Source of the DNA: Caulobacter segnis | Lineage (GTDB): Bacteria > Pseudomonadota > Alphaproteobacteria > Caulobacterales > Caulobacteraceae | NCBI RefSeq assembly: GCF_029543125.1 | Contig: NZ_JARQWW010000001.1 | Span: 558,001-622,000 of the forward strand | Reading direction: 5' to 3' | Length of the DNA stretch: 64,000 nucleotides | Shown: piece after piece, positions 6,411 through 15,078 of the stretch | Layout: every line of letters begins with the position of its first letter | Numbering within the stretch: position 1 is the stretch's first letter | Notes under the pieces: generated by a model | What the model was told of the DNA's origin: nothing | Databases searched by the model: none | What the model saw: the letters and a program-made list of their open reading frames with translations, nothing else | Translations under genes and position numbers: made by a program

Positions 6411-8804
6411 TCAGACCTCGACCGGGTCGAGGACTGCGCAGAAGGCCGCGCGCAGGGCCGCCGCCAGGCCTTCCGGCGTGGGCGGCCATGGACAGGCGAC
6501 GCAGCGGTTTTGCGCCCGGCTGAGGGCGAGGACCGAAGGCGCGGCGGTGGTGGACAGCACGACCGGCAAGTCCGGCCGCGCCGCCAGCAGGGTCCTGGCC
6601 AGGGCGACCGCACCGGCCGGATCCCGGTCGGCGACGATGGCTCCATCGAAGCGCGACGGGTCCTCGGCGAAGGCGGTCCTGGCCGCCGCCCCGTCGACAA
6701 AGGCCACCGGCTCATAGCCGAGCTCGGCGACCTGCTCTTCATCGAGCTCGGGCGCGCTGGAGCCGATGGCCGCCACCAGCAACACCTGTCCCATTCCGGC
6801 CGCCGAGCGCAGCGCCTCGTGGCTGCTCGGAAGCCAGACGTCGAATTGGGTCCCTCCGCCCTTCGGAGCGTGGACATCGACGCCGCCGCCATGCTCGCGG
6901 GCTGTGCGGCTCACGGTCGCCAGTCCAAGGCCGTTGCCTTGCGGCCGCGTGGTGAAGAAGGGTGCGAAGATGTGGGGGCGCACCGCCGGATCGATGCCTG
7001 ATCCGCTGTCCCTGATGCTGATCACCACATAGTCGCCGGCTGGCAGGCCCCCGTCGTCGGCCGCGCGCGGCTCGGGCAAATGCCGACGGCTGACGCAAAG
7101 CTCGATCGGCGCGCCTTCGTCGCTGGCCTGGGCGGCGTTGGCCCCAAGATTGAGGATGAGCTGCAAGAGCTCGGAGCTGTCGCCGAACACCCCGTGCTCG
7201 TCCGCCGGGACCTCGAAGACGAAGCGTCCGCGGTTCTTCTCGGCCGCCTCCAGCAGAGGGATCGCCTCGCACAGAAGATCGGTGACGGCGACCCGTTCGA
7301 GGGCCGCCCGGCGACGGGCGCCATAGGCGAGAATCTGATCGACCAGCTGGCGGGCGCGGTCGACGGCGGCGACGATCTCCCCCTGGTGGCGGGCGATGTC
7401 GCCGTCCGCCCGGGCGAGCGCCATTTCGGCATGTCCGCGCACGGCGCCCAGGACGTTGTTGAAGTTATGGGCGATGCCGCTGGCGAACACCCCTACAGCC
7501 TCCATGCGGGCGGCCTGGCGCAGCCGCTCCTCGAGGGCGGAGCGTTCGCGCTCGCCATGCAGGCGACGTACGGCGCCGGCCATCACGCCCAACGCCATTC
7601 GAGCGATTTCGGCGTCGTTGACATCGATCCAGGACCGGCCCGCCTGGCGCACCAGAACCAGGCCTGCTCGCTCGCCGTCCTCACTGCGGATCATGGCGGT
7701 GAGCAGTCCGCTCTGTCGCAGGGCCGCCGACCGGGCGCGACGATCATCCGGCAGGGTCTGCTGGGCGAGATCAGCGTCCTCGATGCGGTCGAGGGCGACG
7801 TTGCGGCTGTAGTCGCAGTCGGCCTTGTCGCCCCAGGCGCGGTCGACCTCATAGACCCCCTCACCCACCAGGCGGGCATGCTCTGCGCCAAGCATCCGGC
7901 CCAGATGCTCGAGAGCTGCGCTGATGACCGCGCCGACTTCCGGGGCGGGTGCGTTGAGCAGATCGGCGGACAGCTGCGCCGCGGCATGCTCCAGTTTGGC
8001 GCGGCGGCTGAGGCGCTGCATGTGACGCGACAGCCGCACCGAGAACTCGGCCGACAAGACCACCAGCAAAAAGACTGCGATCAGCAGCACGCCGCGTTGC
8101 CACCAGGCGGAAGCGGCCGATTTGGCTCGCCCCTGCTCCACGAGCACGCGCAAGGCGTCGCGCGCGCGACGCTCTCGCTCAGCCAGCACGGCGGCCACGC
8201 GCTCATCGGTCTGCGGCAGCAGGTCGAGAAGCAGGACGGCGTGGGCCAACACCTGGGAGACGGCCTCCTCATCACCGCCCGCCGCGCGCAATTCAGCGAT
8301 CCGGCGCGCCGCCGCCGCTTGGTGTTCCGGGGCTGTGTCGGCGCTCAGCCGCAGCAGGGCGGCCGAGAGCGCGCCAAGTTCTTCAGCGGCCGGTCCGAAA
8401 CGCTCCGGCTCGGAGGCGACGGCGCCGAAATAGGCCAGACTGTTGCGGATCAAGGCGCTGTCGCTCTTGATCCTTTCGGTGAGGCGCAGCTGGCGCCGAA
8501 TATCAGCCTCCAGCTCGGCGAGATGGCGCTGGGCCGCGGCGGGCGCCCGTTCGTCGCGGCGCAGAGGTTCAAGAGCGCGCTCCAGGCGCGCGGCGTCTTC
8601 GACCAGGGGATCGAAATTGCTGAGCAGGCCGGCTCTGATGCTCACCACGTCCCGACGCAAGCGCGCCTGAGCAGCGTCATAGTCGAGCAGCGCATGGTCG
8701 GCGGCCGCCAACGCCCGCGTCGCCGGCTCGATGCGCTCAAAGTAGATGAACGCGGCGGTCGCGATCATCGCCAGGGCCGCGACGCCCGCCACCAGCCTTC
8801 TCAT
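6411..8804 (-). CDS. VirA-like hybrid sensor histidine kinase
   Basis: A 797-residue inner-membrane kinase. An N-terminal membrane helix (about 5-22) leads into a long helical periplasmic region whose RRDVVSIRAGLLSNFDPLV segment is typical of VirA-like kinases (DAHL-type ligand domain). A second membrane helix lies near 235-257, then a GAF-like region. The H box AHNFNNVLGAV is near residue 445, the N box NLGANAAQAS and G boxes DSGSGID and NGLGLATV follow, and a receiver-like domain starts near 670. In the receiver the usual C-terminal Lys-Pro is replaced by PW, so it may be a pseudo-receiver. Its start overlaps the cytochrome c peroxidase stop by four bases, making it the last gene of a three-gene operon. 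Confidence 0.88.
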   Translation of the reverse strand: MRRLVAGVAALAMIATAAFIYFERIEPATRALAAADHALLDYDAAQARLRRDVVSIRAGLLSNFDPLVEDAARLERALEPLRRDERAPAAAQRHLAELEADIRRQLRLTERIKSDSALIRNSLAYFGAVASEPERFGPAAEELGALSAALLRLSADTAPEHQAAAARRIAELRAAGGDEEAVSQVLAHAVLLLDLLPQTDERVAAVLAERERRARDALRVLVEQGRAKSAASAWWQRGVLLIAVFLLVVLSAEFSVRLSRHMQRLSRRAKLEHAAAQLSADLLNAPAPEVGAVISAALEHLGRMLGAEHARLVGEGVYEVDRAWGDKADCDYSRNVALDRIEDADLAQQTLPDDRRARSAALRQSGLLTAMIRSEDGERAGLVLVRQAGRSWIDVNDAEIARMALGVMAGAVRRLHGERERSALEERLRQAARMEAVGVFASGIAHNFNNVLGAVRGHAEMALARADGDIARHQGEIVAAVDRARQLVDQILAYGARRRAALERVAVTDLLCEAIPLLEAAEKNRGRFVFEVPADEHGVFGDSSELLQLILNLGANAAQASDEGAPIELCVSRRHLPEPRAADDGGLPAGDYVVISIRDSGSGIDPAVRPHIFAPFFTTRPQGNGLGLATVSRTAREHGGGVDVHAPKGGGTQFDVWLPSSHEALRSAAGMGQVLLVAAIGSSAPELDEEQVAELGYEPVAFVDGAAARTAFAEDPSRFDGAIVADRDPAGAVALARTLLAARPDLPVVLSTTAAPSVLALSRAQNRCVACPWPPTPEGLAAALRAAFCAVLDPVEV

Positions 8805-9727
8805 GGTCCGGGCCTGCGCGGCGCATCGCCGGAGAGCGTTCGCAAAAAGGCGGCGATGTCGGCGACCTGACGGTCGTTGAAGCTGCGGTTCAGCTGGGCT
8901 CGCCCCATGGTGCGCACGGCCTGCTCGAGCGTCGCAGCGGACCCGTCGTGAAAATAGGGCGCGGTGCGGGCGACATTGCGCAAGGAGGGCACGCGCAGGC
9001 GCTCACGCTCGCCCCGGGTCACGGGGTGGAACACGCCGCTGACTTGCATCAGGTTCCCTCCGACGTTGCGTCCCTGGTGGCAGGCGGTGCACCCCGCCGA
9101 CTTGAATAGTCCGTAGCCGCGCTCTTCCTGCGCGGTGAGCGCATCGGATTTGCCCATCAGCCAAAAGTCGAACCGTGCATTGGGGGTGATCAGTGTCCGC
9201 TGATAGGCGGCCAAGGCCTCGACGAGCACTTCTCCGTCGAGGTCGCGGCCGAAAGCCTTGCGAGCGCGTGCGTTCAAACCTCGGTCGGCGCGCACCCGCC
9301 GGGCGGCCGCTTCGGGCGTCGTCGCCATGATCCGCGGATTGAGCAGGCTGGCGCGCGCCTGGCTCTGCAGGTCACGCGCCGACCCGGACCAGTTGAGGCG
9401 AAAATTGAGGGCGGCGTTGTAAACGCTCGGGGTGTTGACGGGCAAAAGCTTGCCGTCCGCGCCCCGATCGAACCGGTCGGGGCCGGCGCCGAACGCCTGC
9501 GGACGGTGGCAGCTGACGCAGGCGCGGTCGCCCTTGGGGGAAAGCCGCCGATCAGCAAACAACATCGCGCCCAGCGTGGCGGCGGCGTCGGACCGTGGAG
9601 CCGGCGGCAGCGGCTGGATCGGTTCACGGACGCGGCTGGCTTGGCCCTGGCTGGCGGCCTGCGCGGCGGCGGCCGCCATGGCCAGGACAATCGCCGCGCC
9701 GGTCAAACGGGTCGCCAGGCGCCTCAC
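8801..9727 (-). CDS. Di-haem cytochrome c peroxidase-like protein
   Basis: A 308-residue exported protein: signal peptide (residues 1-24, LTGAAIVLAMAAAAAQAAS), first haem site CVSCH (C70, C73, H74), second haem site CTACH (C213, C216, H217) and the C-terminal TAPYFHDGSAATLEQAV segment typical of MauG/CcpA-type peroxidases. The family reduces H2O2 in the periplasm or oxidises protein residues. It overlaps by four bases both the upstream response regulator (9724-9727) and the downstream sensor kinase (8801-8804). Its position between a regulator and its kinase suggests a role in the signal, for example redox or peroxide sensing (inference). Confidence 0.92.
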   Translation of the reverse strand: MRRLATRLTGAAIVLAMAAAAAQAASQGQASRVREPIQPLPPAPRSDAAATLGAMLFADRRLSPKGDRACVSCHRPQAFGAGPDRFDRGADGKLLPVNTPSVYNAALNFRLNWSGSARDLQSQARASLLNPRIMATTPEAAARRVRADRGLNARARKAFGRDLDGEVLVEALAAYQRTLITPNARFDFWLMGKSDALTAQEERGYGLFKSAGCTACHQGRNVGGNLMQVSGVFHPVTRGERERLRVPSLRNVARTAPYFHDGSAATLEQAVRTMGRAQLNRSFNDRQVADIAAFLRTLSGDAPRRPGP

Positions 9728-10464
9728 GGATCCACGCCGCCCTTGAAGACATAGCCCACGCCGCGCAGGGTTTCGATGAGCCGCGGCGAGGTCTCGTCGC
9801 GCTCGAGCTTGCGTCGCAATCGAAGGATCTGCACGTCGATGCTGCGGTCGAAGATGTCCTCGTGGATGCGGGTGGCGCGCAGGAGATGCTCGCGCGACAG
9901 CGAGCGCCCCGGCGCATCGAGGAAGGCCTGCAGCAGCGCATACTCGCCCTTGGTCAGGGCGACAGGCTCGACGCCCTCGCGCGAGAGCTTTTGGGTGTTG
10001 CGGTCGAGCTCCCAGCCGTTGAAGCGGATCTTGGCGCGCCGGCGCTGGCGCACCGGATCAACCGCCTCGCCGCGGCGGCGGGTCACCGCCCGGATGCGCG
10101 CCAGAAGCTCGCGCAGGCTATAGGGCTTGAGCACATAGTCGTCGGCGCCCAGCTCCAGGCCCAGGACGCGATCGATTTCGTCCTGACGATGGCCGGTGGT
10201 GATGATCACCGGGACGTCGGACTCGCTGCGGATCACCTTGAGAATCTCCAGGCCGTCCTCGGAGCCCAGATTGAGGTCGAGCACAATCGCGTCAGGCGCC
10301 TCGCGAAGGCATCGCAGGACCTCAGCCTGGGTGGCTGCGCCCTGTCCTTGCAGACTGTTGTTGGCCAGGAACTCCAGCAGCATGGCGCGCAGCGCCGGAT
10401 CGTCATCCACCACCAGCACCCGCGCGGCACGCCGCACCCCGCCGCTCTGCTCGATCTCCAACAC
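9724..10464 (-). CDS. VirG-like OmpR-family response regulator (first copy)
   Basis: Receiver domain (RVLVVDDDPALRAM, phospho-acceptor in IVLDLNLG, conserved VIITTG and DDYVLKPY) plus a winged-helix DNA-binding domain ending RLRRKLE then GVGYVFKGG. From the GTG at 10464 it has 246 residues, the usual VirG length; GGAG lies eight bases upstream. The frame stays open to 10704, but those extra residues have no family match and would overlap the opposite gene. It is first in an operon with the peroxidase and VirA-like kinase, which is presumably its partner. Over the receiver and DNA-binding domains it is clearly paralogous to the regulator at 26408. Confidence 0.88.
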   Translation of the reverse strand: MLEIEQSGGVRRAARVLVVDDDPALRAMLLEFLANNSLQGQGAATQAEVLRCLREAPDAIVLDLNLGSEDGLEILKVIRSESDVPVIITTGHRQDEIDRVLGLELGADDYVLKPYSLRELLARIRAVTRRRGEAVDPVRQRRRAKIRFNGWELDRNTQKLSREGVEPVALTKGEYALLQAFLDAPGRSLSREHLLRATRIHEDIFDRSIDVQILRLRRKLERDETSPRLIETLRGVGYVFKGGVDP

Positions 10465-10702
10465 CGTCGAGGCTCCGCCCGGGCCCTGACGGGCCCCACC
10501 ACTCAAAGAGCGCCGTTCGATATCGGCGGACCTCTCACCGGTCTTGCCGGCTTCTGCTGCGTTTGGACCGATCCTGCCGTCTCCGGACCAAAAGGCCGCC
10601 GGCGACGCGGCGACAGCAAAACCCCACCGACCGCAAAAGCGGACAAGCCGGCCGGCCGTGGCGGCGGCTATCGGCCCCGCAAAACGCAACGGAACCACAC
10701 CC

Positions 10703-11143
10703 ATGACTCATAAAACCGCCTGGCTCGCCGGCGCCGCTGTCACCTTGGCCGCCACCGCCGCCTTCGCCGCGTCCCCGCCCCGCGCCACAAGCCTCTCGGC
10801 CGACCTGAGCCCCGGGGTCTATGTCCATTCCCGCGGCGAGTGCCGCGACGCGCCCGCCAAGGCCTTCCGCACATTCGACGGCGACAATCTCAGCGGGCCG
10901 GCCGGACGCAGCTGCCGCTCGCAGGTGGTTTGGAGCCGTGGCGCGGAGCATCGCCTGCGCCAACATTGCACGGCTGGCCAAGGATCGACCCCGAAGAGCT
11001 CGCAGTCCTTGCTGCGGGTCACCAGCCACGACAGCTTCGAGCTGATCGACGTCTACAGCCACCCGGCCGGCAAAACCCCCAGCGTCCGCAAGACCACGCG
11101 TTTCCGCCGCTGCGCCATCTCCGACGCCGCCGCGCTGCGCTAA
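10703..11143 (+). CDS. Small exported four-cysteine protein (first copy)
   Basis: A 146-residue protein of unrecognised family. It has a signal peptide (residues 1-23, LAGAAVTLAATAAFAAS) and four cysteines in the mature part: C47, C71, C89 and C137. The pattern GVY-x(6)-C, DG-x-x-LS, SCR-x-x-V, HC and F-x-x-C is shared with the protein at 25616-26086, whose cysteine spacings (23, 18, 47) nearly equal those here (24, 18, 48). It is probably periplasmic with two disulfides. It diverges from the VirG-like regulator and is followed after four bases by a PAP2 phosphatase. Function unknown. Confidence 0.8.
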   Translation: MTHKTAWLAGAAVTLAATAAFAASPPRATSLSADLSPGVYVHSRGECRDAPAKAFRTFDGDNLSGPAGRSCRSQVVWSRGAEHRLRQHCTAGQGSTPKSSQSLLRVTSHDSFELIDVYSHPAGKTPSVRKTTRFRRCAISDAAALR

Positions 11144-11147
11144 CCCC

Positions 11148-11795
11148 TTGCGCGTCCATCAGCCCTTCATCGACGCCGGTCATGACGCCCCGACCGCCGC
11201 CCGCGTCTGCGTCTTCACCGGCGCGGGCCTGCTTTGCGTGTTCATGGCGCTGGCGAGAGTGGACGCTGCAGGCTGGGACGAGCGCGGTCGGCAGGCGGTC
11301 ATGGCGGCGCTTTGCGGCGCCGCCTTCTTGCCGGCCTGGTCGATCCTTGGCGATGTGAGGGTGCTGGCGGTCGTCTGCGCGCTGGTCACGGCCGTCGACG
11401 CCGCCCGTCGGCAGGCGCGCGCCTGTCTGGCGCTATGGGGCGCCGGGCTCACCAGCCTGGGCGCCAGCTTTGTGCTCAAGGCGGTCTTCGACCGGCCGCG
11501 CCCTCCCGGGGCCTTTGAAGCCGGGGCCAGCTTTCCCTCCACCCACAGCGCCATGGCCGCGGCGGTCTGGTTGACGCTGGCCCTGCTGCTGACGCGCCAG
11601 GCTCCTCGCCTGCGCCTCCCCACCGTGACCGCAGCGATCGTGGCCGCCCTCTTCACCGCTGTGGCCGGGGTGGCGCTCGGACGCCACTGGCCCAGCGACG
11701 TAGGCGGCGGCCTGGCGTTGGGGGCGGCGGTGGCGGGCGCAGCGGCTCTCGGCGCCAATGCCCGGCGCGGACGTCCCTCGCCTGTCGCCCTTTGA
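11148..11795 (+). CDS. PAP2-family membrane phosphatase
   Basis: A 215-residue membrane protein with six hydrophobic segments and the three PAP2 motifs: KAVFDRPRPP (C1), FPSTHS (C2) and GRHWPSDV (C3), supplying the catalytic His pair and Asp. Such enzymes dephosphorylate phosphatidic acid, undecaprenyl diphosphate or similar lipids on the outer face of the inner membrane. The start is a TTG four bases after the stop of the four-cysteine protein gene, so the two are very likely co-transcribed; no better start exists upstream of the first membrane helix. Confidence 0.85.
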   Translation: MRVHQPFIDAGHDAPTAARVCVFTGAGLLCVFMALARVDAAGWDERGRQAVMAALCGAAFLPAWSILGDVRVLAVVCALVTAVDAARRQARACLALWGAGLTSLGASFVLKAVFDRPRPPGAFEAGASFPSTHSAMAAAVWLTLALLLTRQAPRLRLPTVTAAIVAALFTAVAGVALGRHWPSDVGGGLALGAAVAGAAALGANARRGRPSPVAL

Positions 11796-11925
11796 CCGGG
11801 GGCGTGACGCCAGGATTGCGCGAGAGACCACAGGATCGGCCAAGCCCGGCTCCGCGGCCGCCTCATAAAGCCACGACAGCACAGAGCAAGACGATCAGGG
11901 AGAGGCCGGCTCGGCCCGAAACGCC

Positions 11926-12264
11926 ATGAAGATGATCACCGCCTTCATCAAGCCCTTCAAGCTGGAGGACGCCCGCGCCGCCCTTATGGATGCGGGCGCC
12001 GAGGGGCTTACGGTCAGCGAGGTGCGCGGCTGCGGCCGTCAGCTGGGCAAGACCGAGATTCATCGCGGCGAGGAGTACAAGGTCACGTTCGTGCCGAAGG
12101 TGCGCCTCGACGCGGTGGTCAACGACCCAGTCGTCGAACCCGCCCTGCGGGCCCTGCGCGCCGCGGCCGCCACCGGCCGCATCGGCGACGGCAAGGTTTT
12201 CGTCACCGAGGTGGTCGAGGCCATGCGCATCCGCACCGGCGAGGCAGGCGCAGCGGCGCTTTAG
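11926..12264 (+). CDS. P-II family nitrogen regulatory protein
   Basis: A 112-residue trimeric signalling protein of the GlnB/GlnK family. The opening KMITAFIKPFKLEDARAAL, the T-loop with RGEEY carrying the uridylylated Tyr51, the Walker-like GRIGDGKVFV and the end RIRTGEAGAAAL are all conserved. Residue 46, usually Tyr, is His, and position 36 is Cys. P-II proteins read ATP/ADP, 2-oxoglutarate and glutamine status and control glutamine synthetase, AmtB or other targets. Here it stands alone, with neither glnA nor amtB beside it, so the target is open and glnB versus glnK cannot be decided. Confidence 0.92.
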   Translation: MKMITAFIKPFKLEDARAALMDAGAEGLTVSEVRGCGRQLGKTEIHRGEEYKVTFVPKVRLDAVVNDPVVEPALRALRAAAATGRIGDGKVFVTEVVEAMRIRTGEAGAAAL

Positions 12265-12620
12265 GAACACCGCCGCGACGGGACGCGCTGTCGGCGAGCC
12301 GGCGCAGACCGGCGACCGGCGGCTCTCAAGGGGCGGACGGGGAGGTCCGCCTCACGGCGCGGGGACGGCGGCGGCGAACGAGAGAGCGCCGCCGATTCAA
12401 ACGTCCTCGGGTCGGTTGCGGCGGGACGTCTGGGCGTCCCGCCGCATGACACCGGGCCATCAAAATCTCTGCCCGGCCTGCAACCGCAGGAGCCGCCGAA
12501 CCAGGCCACGTCCGACCAAGCAAGCCGGCGCCGCAAGACGCTACCCAAGCGCCGCCGCGCTAGTTTTCGCCAGCCTCCAGACGCCGTCGCGGCCGCGGCC
12601 TGGTCGGGACGTCTGCATCC
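12265..12620. other. Intergenic region between P-II gene and TonB receptor
   Basis: The 356 bases hold no convincing gene. The clear element is a perfect hairpin at 12418-12445. The rest is GC-rich and presumably contains the TonB receptor promoter, which I cannot pinpoint. Confidence 0.6.
12418..12445. terminator. Perfect 11-bp hairpin, possible terminator
   Basis: Arms GCGGCGGGACG (12418-12428) and CGTCCCGCCGC (12435-12445) with a six-base loop, about 150 bases after the P-II stop. No T tract follows. It could end the P-II transcript or act as a leader structure for the receptor gene. Confidence 0.45.
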
Positions 12621-14897
12621 ATGTCTTCACTACACTCCTGTTCCGTCGTCGCCGCGGCGACGTGCGCCATTCTTGGCGCCGGCGCGGCCCACGCCGCCGA
12701 GGCCGATGCGCTCGAGCCGGTGATCATCACCGCCGAACGTCGCCAAGCGTCGGTTGCGACAACACCCCTGGCGGTGACGGCGGTTACAGGCGAGGCCTTG
12801 ATCGCCCGTGGCGCCGAGGACGTCTCGTCGCTGGCCAGGATCATCCCGAACCTGCAGTTGGAGGGCGCCGCGCCCCTGTCGGGCGGCGCCTTCAACGCCA
12901 CCCCGTTCATCCGAGGGATCGGGCAGAACGATGCGTCGATCTTCAATGAGCCGGGCGTCGGCATCTATCTCGACGGGGTCTATCTGGGCCGATCCACCGG
13001 GGCGATCCTTGAATTGCTCGACGTCGAACGCGTGGAGGTGCTGCGCGGCCCGCAAGGCGCCCTGTTCGGCAAGAACGCCGTGGGCGGCGTGCTCAATGTC
13101 ATTTCGCGACGGCCAAGCCAGGAGCCGAGCGCGCGCTTCGCCGCCGTGGTCGGCGACTATGGCCGCCGGGACGTCACCGCTGTGGTCGGTGGCGGCGTGG
13201 CGCAAAGCCTCAGCGCCCGGCTCGCGGTGGGACGCTTCGAGCGCGACGGCTATGTCAAACGCCTGGCGGACGGCGCCCGCCAGGGCGGCAAGGGCGTGTT
13301 CACCGCCAAGGGCTCGGTGCTCTACGAGCCGGACGCGGACCTGTCGGTGCAGGTCGGCTTGGACCTGACCCGCGCCGACCAGGAATCGGCCGCTTTGACC
13401 CTGCTGCAGGTGGCCCCGCGCGGCGCGCCGTTCCTGGACGTGTTCAACGCGGCGGTGGCGCCGCGTACAGGCATCCGCGCCCCGGACGGCGCCGCAGCGC
13501 TCAACGCCTCCTTCGTCACCGGCGATCCCTTCACCACCTGGGCGACAGGGCCGAACCGCAACACCCTCGATCAGGGCGGGCTTGCCGTGACGGCGCAGTG
13601 GCGCCCCAGCGACGCGGTGACGGTCAAGTCGATCACCGCCTATCGGCGCCTGAACGCCCTCTTCTCGCGCGACGGCGACAACACCCCCTTCACCTTCCGG
13701 GAGACCTCCGATTCCGTGCAGCAGGAACAGATCAGCCAGGAGCTGCAGCTGAGCGGCGAGGTGTTCGACGGCCGGCTGGAGTGGCTGACGGGGCTCTATG
13801 CCGGGCGCGAGATCGCCGCCCAGGACAGCCAGATCGTCCTGGCCAGCGGAGTCTATGATCCGGTGCTGCGGCCCAACACGGCCCTGGAGCTGGTCTTTCG
13901 GCAGTACAACAAGATGAACACTCTCAGCTACGGGGCCTTCGCCCACGGTCGCCTGGCGCTCACCGACAGGCTGAGCGCCACCTTGGGCCTGCGCTACAGC
14001 CGTGACGAAAAGCGCTTCCAGGTCTCCGAGCAGCGCAAGGTGTCGCGCACCTTCATCGTCGATCCACGTGATCTTGAGCTTTTGTGGGGGCGCTATCCGC
14101 TTCGAGGGGCGTGGGACGACCTGTCGCCCACCCTCGGCCTGCAGTACGCGGTCACCGGCGATCACTTCGCCTACGCGAACGCCTCCAAGGGCTTCAAGAG
14201 CGGCGGCTTCAACGGACGGGCCACCAGCGGGCCGGCCGACATCGCCCGCTTCGATCCTGAGACGGTCTGGAGCTATGAGGCGGGGATCAAGAGCCGCTGG
14301 CTGGACGGGCGGCTTGAGACGCAGCTCACGGGCTTTTGGATGGAGTATGAAGACATCCAGGTCACGGTGAACCGCACGCCGGCCAACTTCGTAGGCAACG
14401 CCGCGGAGGCGCGTCTGCGCGGACTTGAGCTGGAATGGCGCGCCGCCCCGTGGCGCGGCTTGCTCATCGAAGGCTCGGTCGGCCACAACCACGCGCGCTA
14501 CACCAGGGTCGGCCAGGGGGGGCTCACCTTGCCGATCACCCGCGACAGCCGTCTGGTGCGCGCCCCGCAATGGACGGGCGCCTTGGCGGTCGAACAGAGC
14601 GTCGCAACCTCCTACGGCCAATTCCACGTTCGTGGCGACTGGTCCTACGTCGATCGCCAGCACTTCGATGCCGCCAACTCGCCATTGATCTCGCAAAGCG
14701 CCTACAGCCTGTTCAACGCCCGCCTCGGCTGGCGGGACGACGACGACGCATGGCAGGCGGCGATCTTCGTCAACAACCTGACCGACGAGACCTATCTGGT
14801 GTCCGGAAACGCTGCGAGCCCGGCCTTCGGCTCGATCACCGAAGGCGCCTATGGCCGCCCCCGCGAGATCGGGATCTCCCTCGAACGCCGCTTCTAG
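12621..14897 (+). CDS. TonB-dependent outer-membrane receptor
   Basis: A 758-residue receptor with a signal peptide (residues 1-26), a TonB box (PVIITAERR, about 33-42), an N-terminal plug domain (TPFIRGIGQ, VGIYLDGVYLGR, RVEVLRGPQGALFGKNAVGG) and a 22-strand barrel ending in the aromatic LERRF. These receptors import siderophores, vitamin B12 or plant-derived compounds using TonB energy; the iron-family-like plug (VEVLRGPQG) does not reveal the ligand. The AraC regulator gene follows after a very strong terminator, and no periplasmic binding or transport partner is adjacent. Caulobacterales carry many such receptors. Confidence 0.93.
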   Translation: MSSLHSCSVVAAATCAILGAGAAHAAEADALEPVIITAERRQASVATTPLAVTAVTGEALIARGAEDVSSLARIIPNLQLEGAAPLSGGAFNATPFIRGIGQNDASIFNEPGVGIYLDGVYLGRSTGAILELLDVERVEVLRGPQGALFGKNAVGGVLNVISRRPSQEPSARFAAVVGDYGRRDVTAVVGGGVAQSLSARLAVGRFERDGYVKRLADGARQGGKGVFTAKGSVLYEPDADLSVQVGLDLTRADQESAALTLLQVAPRGAPFLDVFNAAVAPRTGIRAPDGAAALNASFVTGDPFTTWATGPNRNTLDQGGLAVTAQWRPSDAVTVKSITAYRRLNALFSRDGDNTPFTFRETSDSVQQEQISQELQLSGEVFDGRLEWLTGLYAGREIAAQDSQIVLASGVYDPVLRPNTALELVFRQYNKMNTLSYGAFAHGRLALTDRLSATLGLRYSRDEKRFQVSEQRKVSRTFIVDPRDLELLWGRYPLRGAWDDLSPTLGLQYAVTGDHFAYANASKGFKSGGFNGRATSGPADIARFDPETVWSYEAGIKSRWLDGRLETQLTGFWMEYEDIQVTVNRTPANFVGNAAEARLRGLELEWRAAPWRGLLIEGSVGHNHARYTRVGQGGLTLPITRDSRLVRAPQWTGALAVEQSVATSYGQFHVRGDWSYVDRQHFDAANSPLISQSAYSLFNARLGWRDDDDAWQAAIFVNNLTDETYLVSGNAASPAFGSITEGAYGRPREIGISLERRF

Positions 14898-14941
14898 GCC
14901 GGGGCGGCCCCCGCCGGATCGCCGGCGGGGGCCGCCCCGGC
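14898..14941. terminator. Perfect 20-bp hairpin terminator after the TonB receptor
   Basis: Starting at the base after the stop codon, two perfectly complementary 20-base arms (14898-14917 and 14922-14941) enclose a four-base ATCG loop. It is the strongest hairpin in the window and should insulate the AraC gene. Confidence 0.8.
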
Positions 14942-15078
14942 GCACGTGATCGCCCGCCGGCCGGGCGCCTCACGGCGCTTTGAGTGCAAGTCGCCACAAT
15001 TCAGGTGCGAACCCCTCGCAAAGCTGCATTGTGGTTCTAGCCGCAACCGAAGCGGTCGACCCGTCATCCGAGGTTCTC

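Noticed and set aside
7080..8870. Long open frame on the plus strand opposite the VirA-like kinase
   Set aside because: GC-rich third positions keep antisense frames open; the translation is low-complexity and has no family match, while the minus strand encodes a full kinase.
12630..14945. Long open frame on the minus strand opposite the TonB receptor
   Set aside because: Antisense shadow of a clear 758-residue receptor; composition is that of an antisense frame and no motif is present.
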